Below, piece after piece: positions 39,282-47,944 of a DNA stretch of 64,000 bases. The stretch lies in contig NZ_JAMXXN010000010.1 in the NCBI RefSeq assembly GCF_024129435.1, forward strand, positions 1 through 64,000, written 5' to 3'. The notes below the pieces were generated by a model, which saw nothing but the letters and a program-made list of their open reading frames with translations, ran no database searches and had not been told where the DNA came from. How positions within the stretch are numbered: position 1 is the first letter of the stretch; each line of letters opens with the position of its first letter. The position numbers and the translations under genes were made by a program. Source of the DNA: Acinetobacter lwoffii. Lineage in GTDB: Bacteria > Pseudomonadota > Gammaproteobacteria > Pseudomonadales > Moraxellaceae.

Positions 39282-39430
39282 CGCAATGAACTTTTCCGGG
39301 CCAAGGTTGTAGCTTAATCAATATGGAAGTGGGATAACAAGCTTATAAATTTCAGATTTATATACAGTCTGGTCAATTTCCAGTGAGTTTTATCTTAATG
39401 TAAACCGCCCTATTCTTGGTGAAAGCAATA

Positions 39431-39458
39431 AAAAATGCCGACCCGAAGTCAGCATTTA
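39431..39458 (-). terminator. Terminator after the lipoprotein gene
   Basis: On the minus strand, ATGCTGAC (39455-39448) pairs with GTCGGCAT (39442-39435) with one G-U pair, followed by a run of T (39435-39431). It lies about 20 bp past the lipoprotein stop and ends the parA-lipoprotein unit. Confidence 0.75.
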
Positions 39459-39478
39459 TCCGTTTAATGTTGAATGAT

Positions 39479-39871
39479 TTATTTAGGCGTCGACTGCCGA
39501 ACGATGATCGGACAGTTCTTATAACGCGCGGCCTGTACAATCGCTTCCTGCTCGCCTAAAAGCCGTGCCAGTTCGGTTCTTTTGGTATCGGATGACTGTC
39601 CCATATTGACTGAAACACTCGGGCCAATACCCCATCCACCGCGACTACCCCAACCACCGCCAAGACCAACGCCCACACCGATGCCAGTACGTTTCGGTGG
39701 TTCAACGCCATTGTCGATATACTGCTGAATACGATTATATTCACCCTGTAATTGCGAACAACCCAAAGTCTGATAGAGGGTGGGCGACACATAAGTCGGT
39801 TTTACCGGCGTTGCACAGGCACTCAGTAATGCCAGTGCAGCAATACTCAGGCTTACTTTCACAAGTTTCAT
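39479..39871 (-). CDS. Small glycine-rich lipoprotein of unknown function
   Basis: This 130-residue protein has a clear lipoprotein signal (LSAC, Cys19). A central Gly-rich segment (about 63-85, alternating with Val, Trp and Ile) is followed by a charged helix with TKRTELARLLGEQEAI. Two further cysteines (in GCSQ and KNCP) could form a disulfide in the periplasm. It starts 13 bp after the ParA-type ATPase, so the two are probably cotranscribed. I recognise no named family. Confidence 0.75.
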   Translation of the reverse strand: MKLVKVSLSIAALALLSACATPVKPTYVSPTLYQTLGCSQLQGEYNRIQQYIDNGVEPPKRTGIGVGVGLGGGWGSRGGWGIGPSVSVNMGQSSDTKRTELARLLGEQEAIVQAARYKNCPIIVRQSTPK

Positions 39872-39884
39872 AGCTAACTCGATC

Positions 39885-40721
39885 TTAATTCTGCTCTATC
39901 TCATTGAACAACGATTGATAGGCCTGAGTCAATTTATGATCAGTAGCCAAATGAATCAAAGGCTGATTTTTCTGATGAGATTCTTTCATCAAGATCGAGG
40001 GTGGCAACATACTGTCGAGGACCGGTAAGCCTTCATCTTTGAGCTGTTGTACCACTTCACGCGGTAATTTGGCCTGTGCCTGAAACTGGTTCACGACAAT
40101 CCCTTCGATTTCCAGCCCTTCATTATGGTCATCCTGGGTTTCAATCACATTTTCAATCAGGGTCTGTAGGGCACGTTTAGAAAATACATCACAGTCAAAT
40201 GGAATCAGCACGCGGTTCGCCGCAATGAGAGCAGAGAGGGTAAAGAAATTGAATGCAGGCGGTGTATCAATAAATACCCGGTCATAATGCCCCGACAGTT
40301 GTTGCAAGGCATCTCGTAGCTTATAAATCTTGTGCTTGGACTCCAGTGCATGGGCCAATGCACCCAGTGTCGGGCTAGCCGGAATAACATCCAGATGTTT
40401 AAAAGAAGATTGATGCACATAGCTTTCCAGACCTTTGCTACGACTTTTTAAAATCGAGCCAATCGCATTACCAAGCAAGCCCTTGCTTTGCTGATTACCG
40501 AGTACATCTTCAAAATAGTTTTCGATATTCGGTTCGAGTGCCGGCTTGTCACTAGAATACGTCGCATCATCACCCAGCACATACTGGCTAGAGTTGGCCT
40601 GCGGATCCAGGTCAATCAATAAGGTTTTTAAACCCTGATGTGCACTGATCGCTGCCAGATTGACAGTAATACTCGACTTGCCTACCCCACCCTTTTGATT
40701 AAATACCACACGTGTACGCAT
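39885..40721 (-). CDS. Orphan ParA/MinD-family ATPase
   Basis: This 278-residue ATPase has the deviant Walker A motif KGGVGKSS (10-17), LIDLDPQANSS and the Walker B region VFIDTPPAF. ParA-type proteins position DNA or protein cargo by ATP-driven binding to the nucleoid or membrane. No ParB-like gene is adjacent; the next gene encodes a small lipoprotein instead. That argues against a plasmid or chromosome partition pair and for an orphan positioning ATPase of unknown cargo. The parS at 33017 is about 7 kb away; a link is not shown. Confidence 0.88.
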   Translation of the reverse strand: MRTRVVFNQKGGVGKSSITVNLAAISAHQGLKTLLIDLDPQANSSQYVLGDDATYSSDKPALEPNIENYFEDVLGNQQSKGLLGNAIGSILKSRSKGLESYVHQSSFKHLDVIPASPTLGALAHALESKHKIYKLRDALQQLSGHYDRVFIDTPPAFNFFTLSALIAANRVLIPFDCDVFSKRALQTLIENVIETQDDHNEGLEIEGIVVNQFQAQAKLPREVVQQLKDEGLPVLDSMLPPSILMKESHQKNQPLIHLATDHKLTQAYQSLFNEIEQN

Positions 40722-40784
40722 GTCCCCCTCCTCACATTTTTAATTACTTTTACCACATTTGTATTTTTTAATTATTTGCATGGA

Positions 40785-40810
40785 CTGGCTGTGCTGATCA
40801 TCACAGCCAG
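40785..40810 (-). terminator. Hairpin after the SirB2-like gene
   Basis: CTGGCTGTG (40785-40793) pairs perfectly with CACAGCCAG (40802-40810) around an 8-base loop, just past the SirB2-like stop. No real T tract follows on the minus strand, so termination is uncertain. Confidence 0.45.
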
Positions 40811-40817
40811 CTTGCTT

Positions 40818-41210
40818 TTAGCCAAAATTCGGCTTGATCATTACCAAAGCCAGAATAGACACCAACGAAACTACAGCAATAACTAAGCCAGCCCGACGCT
40901 GCGATAGCAAGATAGAATCATCTTTTTTATAGGCTTTGCCTAACGAGGACACCAGTACCAAAAATAAAATGACTTTGGCATAAAACCAAGGCTGTACATC
41001 AAAGTCTTTGAGGACGAGCGACACAATGCCGGTCAGTGCAATCACCGTGATAGCTAAATGCTGTAAAGCGACTAGCGCTATACGTGCCACCGGATTAGGT
41101 AAATTCCCTTGTGTACCGACAAACAAGGTCAAGGCACGGGCAAGAATGGCGACAATCGCCAGTCCTGCTACCGACATATGGATAATCTTGACTAAAAGTT
41201 GGGTTTCCAT
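40818..41210 (-). CDS. SirB2-like small membrane protein
   Basis: This protein of about 130 residues has four hydrophobic helices and the loose pattern of SirB2-family proteins (HMSVAGLAIVAILARAL, ALTGIVSLV, short cytosolic loop YKKDDSILLSQRR). The family's molecular role is not known. Of two adjacent ATGs, the second (41210) lies at the better distance from GAGG. It follows the BolA gene by a few bases, so the two form an operon. Confidence 0.65.
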   Translation of the reverse strand: METQLLVKIIHMSVAGLAIVAILARALTLFVGTQGNLPNPVARIALVALQHLAITVIALTGIVSLVLKDFDVQPWFYAKVILFLVLVSSLGKAYKKDDSILLSQRRAGLVIAVVSLVSILALVMIKPNFG

Positions 41211-41219
41211 CATTTCCTC

Positions 41220-41528
41220 TTAGTTTTTTGGTGCGTGTGCACAAGCCGGACTGGTCGTATCCTGACCTGCCCATTCTTCAGGCAAAAATGCATGAATAGC
41301 CAGCGCATGAATCTTGTCTTTCGACAGCAGATCACCCGCAGCAGCATAAACTTTCTGATGACGCTGGACGGGGCGCAAACCGGCAAATGCCTGACTCACA
41401 ATCACGGTTTTAAAATGCGATTCTTTTCCCGGGAAATAACCACCATGACCCGAAGACTCATTTACCACTTCCAAATGGGTTGGGGATAATTGTGCCAAAC
41501 GATCTTTCAGTTGTTGTTCTAAGCTCAT
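41220..41528 (-). CDS. BolA family protein
   Basis: BolA proteins work with monothiol glutaredoxins in iron-sulfur handling and stress-related morphology. The 102-residue protein shows the fold's core: LKDRLAQLSPTHLEVVNESSGH, then HFKTVIVSQAFAGLRPVQRHQKVYAAAGDLL and HALAIHAFLPEEW. The invariant late His is present (HALAIHAF). A short tail with one Cys and two His follows. It precedes the SirB2-like gene in the same operon. Confidence 0.9.
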   Translation of the reverse strand: MSLEQQLKDRLAQLSPTHLEVVNESSGHGGYFPGKESHFKTVIVSQAFAGLRPVQRHQKVYAAAGDLLSKDKIHALAIHAFLPEEWAGQDTTSPACAHAPKN

Positions 41529-41724
41529 GGCCTGACTCCAATCTTCAAAAATATGGTCTCAGTATACCTTGTTCTGCCGAGTATTTCGGTAATCTGTTCA
41601 GATGCAATCCGTTGATTGTGGCGAAAATTTATTGATTTTTATATGAATATTGGTTATTTATTGTCTGGTCTACAGCATTTTGCTTTTATTTTATGCAATT
41701 GATGCAAGATTTTTAACAAAGGTG

Positions 41725-41752
41725 TTGACCACATTTTTGCATGCTGTATTAT
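41725..41752 (+). promoter_or_regulatory. Promoter of the tRNA-Gly pair
   Basis: TTGACC (41725-41730) and TATTAT (41747-41752) are separated by 16 bases. They end 10 bp before the first tRNA, a strong sigma-70 arrangement for a stable-RNA gene. Confidence 0.75.
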
Positions 41753-41761
41753 ACACGGCAT

Positions 41762-41834
41762 GCGGGAATAGCTCAGTTGGTAGAGCATAACCTTGCCAAG
41801 GTTGGGGTCGGGAGTTCGAGTCTCCTTTCCCGCT
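41762..41834 (+). tRNA. tRNA-Gly (anticodon GCC), first copy
   Basis: The 73-base cloverleaf reads acceptor GCGGGAA/TTCCCGC, D arm GCTCAGTTGGTAGAGC, anticodon loop TTGCCAA with anticodon GCC, T arm with GTTCGAG, and discriminator T. CCA is not encoded (CAA follows), so the tail must be added after transcription. The sequence is identical to the second copy over all 73 bases. Confidence 0.97.
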
Positions 41835-41882
41835 CAAAATTTTTTCATTTAGTTTTTTCATTTAAAAAACTTTATAGACTCC

Positions 41883-41958
41883 GCGGGAATAGCTCAGTTG
41901 GTAGAGCATAACCTTGCCAAGGTTGGGGTCGGGAGTTCGAGTCTCCTTTCCCGCTCCA
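41883..41958 (+). tRNA. tRNA-Gly (anticodon GCC), second copy
   Basis: This is the same 73 bases as the first copy, 48 bp downstream, but with an encoded CCA (41956-41958). It is followed within about 10 bp by a strong terminator. The pair is cotranscribed from the promoter at 41725. The 3' end and terminator of this copy are echoed in degenerate form at 57763-57837. Confidence 0.97.
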
Positions 41959-41964
41959 GATTCT

Positions 41965-41998
41965 AAAAAAGCCCTGATCGAAAGATCGGGGCTTTTTT
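41965..41998 (+). terminator. Terminator of the tRNA-Gly pair
   Basis: GCCCTGATC (41971-41979) pairs with GATCGGGGC (41984-41992, one G-U pair) around GAAA, flanked by A6 and T6 runs. It also faces the 3' end of the capsule operon about 130 bp away and may stop that too. Confidence 0.88.
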
Positions 41999-42130
41999 AT
42001 TGTGTTAAATCTCTTATTATCATTATTTTTTTAGTAAAGATTAAACAAAAGTACTCAAGGATCTTTCCTAGAAAAGACCCCTAAATTTTATAAATAATTA
42101 CTTATATAAACCAGTAATGATCTCATCCTA

Positions 42131-43390
42131 TCAAATGGAAACAGGATTATTGGCTTGCTGCATTTCAACGTTAACCTCGATATGTGACATATCATAATTA
42201 TTCATCCAAGGTGAAGCGCCATAAAAAGCTCCATTCAGTTGGGAATAATTAATCAGTTCTTCGCGGAAGTAGTTAAAGTACACCTGATCGACTTTACCTG
42301 GATTTCTCCAGAATTTAGCCAAAGGACGTTGATTCGTCAATTTAGGCAAATTATAAAGCGCATAACCCAATACCTTGACCGGAATATGATGATATAAGGC
42401 CTGAATTCCGGTAGTACTATTTACCGCCACAAAACCCAGACTATTTTTCAATAGCGTAGGTAAATGAATATCACAAAAATAATGAATACGCCCTTCAACA
42501 TCGTAGGACTTCGCCAGCTTACGAATGTAAGAGGCATAATTACGATAACCGCGATCCATCGGATGATGCTTGAGCACCAAATGGTGGTATGGATCGGCAT
42601 GCTGCGCAAAATCCTGAATCACCATGTGAATGTACTTTTTCATACATTTTAAATCGGAATGGGTTCGAATTTGAAAGTCATTATGTACCTGTAAAGCAAA
42701 AACGAAATAACGCTTTTTATAAGCATTCATCAATGCATTAAAACGCGCTTCCTCCACACAAGAATTTTTGATACGCCGTAGACCCGACCAGATCCAATAA
42801 TAAATTTCTGCCCAAATGCTCATCTGTCGATGATGCTTATAATGTGGATATTTCCAGGAGAAAAGCAGCATAAATAGATAATAGACCATGACACTGATCA
42901 GCATCGAGCGATAACTATTATTGACCTGAGAGACTTCTTGGGCTTGAGTGTTTTTTTGTTTTTTTGTTTTTAATTTTAAATGCGACAAAAAGTTGGAAAA
43001 GAAATTAACTCCACCTTGCTCAAAAGTAATATAGTTTGGTCGAATATAGCCTTCCTCAAAAGCAAAAAAATTAATTCGATGTTTTAATGCGACTTTTTTT
43101 GCAACTTGATGATACTTACGACAGTCTCCAAAACATACCACTGCATCAATCTCTTGAGATAAGAGCAAGTCTTCGATCCACGCTGAAAAATCGGCATAAG
43201 GACCGGTAAAATCAAAATTATGTTCAAAAGAACGTGAGAAAAACTGATCTCCACCATTCAAGTTTACTTTAAAACACTGAATATCATGATCTTTTAGCCA
43301 AGCAGAAAAACGGTTAAAAAAGCCTCCCATCGGCCCCTGTAACAACAGAACCCGTTCAGAGAGCAATAAACGATTCACATGGACTGACAT
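42131..43390 (-). CDS. kpsS: Capsule beta-Kdo transferase KpsS
   Basis: KpsS adds the first Kdo to lyso-phosphatidylglycerol, starting the poly-Kdo linker that anchors group 2 capsules. The 419-residue protein has the family pattern LLLQGPMGGFF near the N-terminus and DAVVCFGDCRKYHQVAK. It also has FFAFEEGYIRPNYITFEQGGVN and, later, VLKHHPMDRGYRNY with AVNSTTGIQALYHHIPVKVLG. It is the last gene of the operon, 11 bp after kpsC, as in many kps loci. Confidence 0.93.
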   Translation of the reverse strand: MSVHVNRLLLSERVLLLQGPMGGFFNRFSAWLKDHDIQCFKVNLNGGDQFFSRSFEHNFDFTGPYADFSAWIEDLLLSQEIDAVVCFGDCRKYHQVAKKVALKHRINFFAFEEGYIRPNYITFEQGGVNFFSNFLSHLKLKTKKQKNTQAQEVSQVNNSYRSMLISVMVYYLFMLLFSWKYPHYKHHRQMSIWAEIYYWIWSGLRRIKNSCVEEARFNALMNAYKKRYFVFALQVHNDFQIRTHSDLKCMKKYIHMVIQDFAQHADPYHHLVLKHHPMDRGYRNYASYIRKLAKSYDVEGRIHYFCDIHLPTLLKNSLGFVAVNSTTGIQALYHHIPVKVLGYALYNLPKLTNQRPLAKFWRNPGKVDQVYFNYFREELINYSQLNGAFYGASPWMNNYDMSHIEVNVEMQQANNPVSI

Positions 43391-43401
43391 AAAAAACTGG
43401 C

Positions 43402-45384
43402 CTATTTTTTAAACTTTTTATATAACTGTAATAATACACGCTTATACTGATGATCATGATCTAGCGGTTGATCCAATTGACTTTTAATATAAGCGATCAC
43501 ATCCTCGGGGCGAACCAGGGGAATACCCGACGCCTGAGTATGTGGTAAATTATATGTTGGATATTCTACAAGAGTTACATATAACAAAGTTTCCAATGTC
43601 ACATTTTTATTGTTGCGTCTTTGTGATGAGTACAAGTCCTGTGTTAATCCCCAACCTGCATAAAATGGTAAACCATAACAATAAACTTTTAAGCCTCGAA
43701 TCAAGGCCTCAAAGCCACTGAGTGAGGTTATGGTATGTACCTCATCACAAATTTCAAAACATTCTAAAATAGAGGTGTTTAATTCAACTCGGTTAGCATA
43801 GGTCAACATGTCTTGGTCGGAAATTTTTCCGACCCGCAGACCCGTTTGTACATCTGGATGGGGTTTATAGATAATATAACTGTCCGGATGATCTTCCCGC
43901 ACCTTTTTCAGCAAATCCAGATTAGTTTTAATCCCGATTCCACCGAGCTGAATCGACATATCATCTTCAACCTGCCCCACGACCAATAAAACCCGCGAAT
44001 GCTGAGGACGTTTTAATGGCCTTGACTCACCTACATTGTATTTTGAAATATTCAGATCGATCAGCTTTTGCTGTAAATCACGTGCTCTTTGAAGCTGCTG
44101 TTCGGTAAGATTAACTTGATTGAGAAGATTCTCAATTCCTGATGGTTTTGTCGCGTCATAATAGATACCGACATCATCAAAAACGAGCGAACATGGTCGA
44201 ATTAAAGTGGCGCCCAATCCAACAGATCGGATAAATCCATCCTCTACAGTAATCACATTTAGATAATTCTGATCTTTCAGTCGTTGCGCTTTTTTGCCCC
44301 AAGCAAGAGTCGGCTGATTTTTTTTAGGCTTTAGATAGCGTTGAAATTTTAAACTAAGCTTTGGAAAGCTTAAAAAGTCCGCAATAAATTTCTTTTTCCA
44401 GGGACTAAAACCATACGCAATATAGGATTGACCTAGATGTTTTTGAAATTCAATATTCGGAATAATCAGATCTATAATATCTTCACATTCACAGCGCTCA
44501 CGGGTAACTGGATTGACATAGCGTGCATAATGAAAATAAGCAGATGCAAATAAATGGTTGAGGGAACGTTTGACACCACGTCTTCCATTTAAGATTTCCA
44601 AAGGTGCATATTGATCATCTGTCAGTCCCCAACCTGCATACCACGGCACCCCAAAACAATGAACTGTCTTGCCACAAAGCAAGGCTTCAAAGCCAAGCTG
44701 TGAACTGACCACATAAACTTCATCGATATAGCCCAATAATTCAATCGGATTATAAGCATCCGTTAAGACCTGAATATTTGCAGATGTGAAGTCTTGTGCT
44801 TGAAAATGGGATTGTGCTTTGCCTGCCAATACATCTGGATGGGTTTTCACCCAAATGGTCGCTTGTGGATGGTCTGAACAAGCTTGTGCCAACATGGTTT
44901 TAAATGTTTCTGATGTCACACCTGCATATTTGATGGATTGATCTCCAAAGGTTTGATCAATAACTAAAATATGCTTAGTATTTTGGTTAAATTTTCCTGA
45001 TTCTACACTTAGGAATTTTTGATTATATTTGGTGATTTTATGACGCAAAATGGTCTGAATAGCAGATGCGGCCCGTAAGTTTAATTCTTCATTTTCAGGC
45101 TGAAGAATCAGTTGTTCCAAGTCGGAGGATTGTAAGGCATCGAAATAAATCCCTATTTCATCTACCACTAGGGAAAGAGGGGCATAACCGTCTTTGCCGA
45201 GGCCTAAAGAACGGATAAATCCATCCTCAAGACACAGCGCCTTTAAACCCTTTTTTTCAGCAAGAGCTTGAGCTTTAAAGAAACTTTTTTTACGGCCCCA
45301 GCCAGCATGAAATTCATGATAGATATTTAAGGATTTTTTCCAATTACTTAAATTATGCTTTTCTAAATATTGATTTAGAATCAT
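43402..45384 (-). CDS. kpsC: Capsule beta-Kdo transferase KpsC (two catalytic modules)
   Basis: KpsC extends the Kdo linker with alternating linkages and has two transferase modules. The duplication is visible in this 660-residue protein: GWGRKKSFFKAQALAE...LEDGFIRSLGLG near the N-terminus, and AWGKKAQRLKDQ...VEDGFIRSVGLG near the middle. Each is followed by SLV.D..GIY.DA and later a SLSGFEALI/SSQLGFEALL block. Its ATG directly abuts the preceding stop codon. With kpsS it predicts a poly-Kdo lipid anchor. Confidence 0.94.
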   Translation of the reverse strand: MILNQYLEKHNLSNWKKSLNIYHEFHAGWGRKKSFFKAQALAEKKGLKALCLEDGFIRSLGLGKDGYAPLSLVVDEIGIYFDALQSSDLEQLILQPENEELNLRAASAIQTILRHKITKYNQKFLSVESGKFNQNTKHILVIDQTFGDQSIKYAGVTSETFKTMLAQACSDHPQATIWVKTHPDVLAGKAQSHFQAQDFTSANIQVLTDAYNPIELLGYIDEVYVVSSQLGFEALLCGKTVHCFGVPWYAGWGLTDDQYAPLEILNGRRGVKRSLNHLFASAYFHYARYVNPVTRERCECEDIIDLIIPNIEFQKHLGQSYIAYGFSPWKKKFIADFLSFPKLSLKFQRYLKPKKNQPTLAWGKKAQRLKDQNYLNVITVEDGFIRSVGLGATLIRPCSLVFDDVGIYYDATKPSGIENLLNQVNLTEQQLQRARDLQQKLIDLNISKYNVGESRPLKRPQHSRVLLVVGQVEDDMSIQLGGIGIKTNLDLLKKVREDHPDSYIIYKPHPDVQTGLRVGKISDQDMLTYANRVELNTSILECFEICDEVHTITSLSGFEALIRGLKVYCYGLPFYAGWGLTQDLYSSQRRNNKNVTLETLLYVTLVEYPTYNLPHTQASGIPLVRPEDVIAYIKSQLDQPLDHDHQYKRVLLQLYKKFKK

Positions 45385-46548
45385 TTAATACATGCTCAAT
45401 AATTGTCTTTGTAATTTAATCTTTTTTTGTGTAGCGAAATGGCACAGCCAATGTATTCGCTCCCGAAAACTTTTTTGCTCCAAATGACTTTCTTGATAAT
45501 CTATTAAATAATCGAAATGATTTAATATCTCCTTCATTCGAGCTTGGAAACCAGTATCATCAATATTAAAAGCTTCTAAAGAGTTTTTAGCATTGTATAG
45601 ATGAGCTATGCGTTTAGGAATAATTAAACCATCTAACTGCTTTTCTTGATATAAAACTAGGGTTGGGATGTGTTCACTAATCAATTGCATTTCCATCGCT
45701 GAAATATCAACAACAGCTCCTCTTAAAGCAATCGGTTTGAGATCATCTGATGTCTGTAACTCACAACTAAAATAATTAAATCGTTCAAAAAATCGAAAAT
45801 TTGATTTGATCAAAATCACAGCAATGTCTAATTTATTTAGATCTTTAACCATCTTTTTAAGATAATCAAGGTATCTTTTATCCCTATGGCCCAAATTGGG
45901 GTGTACTTGAATATAAAGTTTCTTAATTTTGTTTATCTGAATAAGCCACGTTAATTTTTTCGTTGCATGTGTGCCTATTGAGCAATAGTTCTCACTTGGA
46001 ATCCCCCCTTCCCAAGTTGGTGCATACAACATGGCATCAGAATTTACATCAGCATAATAGGAATGCTGGCCGATAAACGTATTTCCCATGGGAATAACAC
46101 GTTGTTCATTTTGGATATTAAATGAGTTAAAAATACCAGCTTTCAAAAAACGATCTACACCCACTTGCCCTGAGGTTATCACAAAATCGTAAATGCGTAT
46201 GATGGGCTTTATAGATGCCAATTTATGGCTTTCCCCGTGTGTCACAAAGATATGTACTAAGTCTCGATGAGCAACTACACGGCAATTAGATTGAGCATTA
46301 AAGAGATAAAAAACAACTTTATTTTTCTGAAAAGAAAAATCTGAATTTTTACGCATAAATTTATATCGAATAGAAGTACTTTTAAATCGTTTATGAATAT
46401 ACTTTTCAATATCTTTATAAAACTTGAAGTAAATACAAATACAATCATCAGGATGGAAAATATTAGCCTGAAAATAACCCATCAATTGATCTATAGTTCC
46501 TTCAATTTTTGAATCTATATAGATATAGTACAGATTATTTTCAGGCAT
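45385..46548 (-). CDS. TagF-like polyol-phosphate transferase
   Basis: The C-terminal two-thirds resembles CDP-glycerol:poly(glycerophosphate) glycerophosphotransferases (TagF/TarL). Visible marks are FVTHGESHK, the YAPTWEGG motif and VHPNLGHRD, followed by VVDISAMEMQLISEHIPTLVL. Such enzymes transfer a polyol-phosphate from a CDP-linked donor to a growing chain. The ATG at 46548 (387 residues) is chosen over a TTG 13 codons upstream that would overlap the previous gene by 29 bases. It lies between the CDP-ribitol enzyme and kpsC, which supports a role in capsule polymerisation. Donor (ribitol or glycerol) is not certain. Confidence 0.78.
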   Translation of the reverse strand: MPENNLYYIYIDSKIEGTIDQLMGYFQANIFHPDDCICIYFKFYKDIEKYIHKRFKSTSIRYKFMRKNSDFSFQKNKVVFYLFNAQSNCRVVAHRDLVHIFVTHGESHKLASIKPIIRIYDFVITSGQVGVDRFLKAGIFNSFNIQNEQRVIPMGNTFIGQHSYYADVNSDAMLYAPTWEGGIPSENYCSIGTHATKKLTWLIQINKIKKLYIQVHPNLGHRDKRYLDYLKKMVKDLNKLDIAVILIKSNFRFFERFNYFSCELQTSDDLKPIALRGAVVDISAMEMQLISEHIPTLVLYQEKQLDGLIIPKRIAHLYNAKNSLEAFNIDDTGFQARMKEILNHFDYLIDYQESHLEQKSFRERIHWLCHFATQKKIKLQRQLLSMY

Positions 46549-46558
46549 ATTCAAATTC

Positions 46559-47932
46559 TTAGCGACCGTCTTTACGAACGTCAACAATTATACCTGTATT
46601 TTTAGTTCCTAACACTTTAAGACTAGTCATTGCAACTTCCTTGGCCGAGAGCAATAATTCCGCTGGCTCTATACCAAAGTTTGCTGTACGCATTGGTGTT
46701 GCTGTACGCTCAGGATTAATACAAGTAACGCGAATTCCTTCATCACTCCATTCTTCTGCAATTGCTTGAGTAAAATTCACGATTGCCGCATTCGTTGAAG
46801 AGTAGAGCGCATAAAATGCACGACCACGTGTATATGAACTAGAGGTAAAGTTCATCAGCATACCTGAGGTCTCTAGTAAATAAGGTTTAGATGCAATTGC
46901 TACATTTACTGCACCAGTATAGTTCACCCCAATCAATGCGGTAATTTCTTCAATAGTCAAAGTATCAATTGGCTTTTTAATCAACAAACCAGCAGTATTC
47001 ACAATATAATCAATATGTCCTAGCTTTATTTTCATATCTGCAAGATAGCTTTTTACACTTTGCAAATTACAAATATCTATTTGATTGTATGAGCGGCTTG
47101 CAATTTCAACATGAGCACCATGCAATACTGCAATATTTTTCATTTCCAGGCCAATACCACTGGTGCCACCAAAAATCACAATATTTTTATCTTTTAGATA
47201 ATCAAAATTATCCCCTTCACGGAAAGGGATTCCATGAGCAGATTGAAGAAACTTTTCGGCAATAAACAAGTCAACAGGATGAGTAACTTTTAAATTGCGT
47301 TCACTTCCTTCTACAGTTGCTACACGAGTGCGCGGCAACATTGCCCGAATCACACCACAGTCACAGGTAAAGATTTTACGATTTTTTTCCAATGCTTTTT
47401 TATAAGCTAATTGGATTGAGCCCAGTTTGAATGCTTGTGGAGTTTGGCCTCGACGCATATGTGAGCGTTGAGGAATATTGGCAATACATCCATCATCGTA
47501 AATTTCAACCAAAGTATCCGCTGAAGGAATAACAACATCTACTGCATCAAAATCCTTTAAAGCTTCGACACAGTTACTAATAATTTCTTGATTGACTAAA
47601 GGTCGAACTGCATCATGAAAGAGCACATTACATGAGTCATCATATTCTTTTAAAGCTGTTAAAGCCGAATAGGTTGAATCAAAGCGTTCATCCCCACCTG
47701 TTACTACTTTGGAAATTTTAGACCACTTGTTTTTTTTGATCAGGTCCCATGTGCGGTTAATATGGTGGGTCTGGGAGACAATAAAAATCTCATCGATATC
47801 ATCTGAGTTTTGAAAAACATCAATGGTATATTCAATAATCGCCTTACCTGCAAGCTTTGTAAACTGTTTCGGTAAAGCACCTCCAAAGCGTGAGCCTGAA
47901 CCACCAGATAAAATTACTGCTATGTTTTTCAT
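46559..47932 (-). CDS. Bifunctional CDP-ribitol synthase-like fusion (cytidylyltransferase + SDR reductase)
   Basis: Residues about 1-230 are an IspD/TarI-type cytidylyltransferase (LSGGSGSRFGGALPKQF, 8-24). Residues about 245-457 are an SDR domain with GGTSGIG (255-261). The order matches Bcs1/Acs1 of Haemophilus influenzae, which reduces ribulose 5-phosphate to ribitol 5-phosphate and activates it as CDP-ribitol for capsule. The SDR active site reads Tyr377-S-S-T-Asn381, so the usual YxxxK lysine appears as Asn. The gene is flanked on both sides by TagF-like transferase genes that would use its product. Confidence 0.82.
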   Translation of the reverse strand: MKNIAVILSGGSGSRFGGALPKQFTKLAGKAIIEYTIDVFQNSDDIDEIFIVSQTHHINRTWDLIKKNKWSKISKVVTGGDERFDSTYSALTALKEYDDSCNVLFHDAVRPLVNQEIISNCVEALKDFDAVDVVIPSADTLVEIYDDGCIANIPQRSHMRRGQTPQAFKLGSIQLAYKKALEKNRKIFTCDCGVIRAMLPRTRVATVEGSERNLKVTHPVDLFIAEKFLQSAHGIPFREGDNFDYLKDKNIVIFGGTSGIGLEMKNIAVLHGAHVEIASRSYNQIDICNLQSVKSYLADMKIKLGHIDYIVNTAGLLIKKPIDTLTIEEITALIGVNYTGAVNVAIASKPYLLETSGMLMNFTSSSYTRGRAFYALYSSTNAAIVNFTQAIAEEWSDEGIRVTCINPERTATPMRTANFGIEPAELLLSAKEVAMTSLKVLGTKNTGIIVDVRKDGR

Positions 47933-47944
47933 TTAAAATCTCAA

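Noticed and set aside
39885..40721. Plasmid-type or chromosomal partition operon (parAB)
   Set aside because: No ParB-like gene is adjacent; the downstream gene encodes a lipoprotein.
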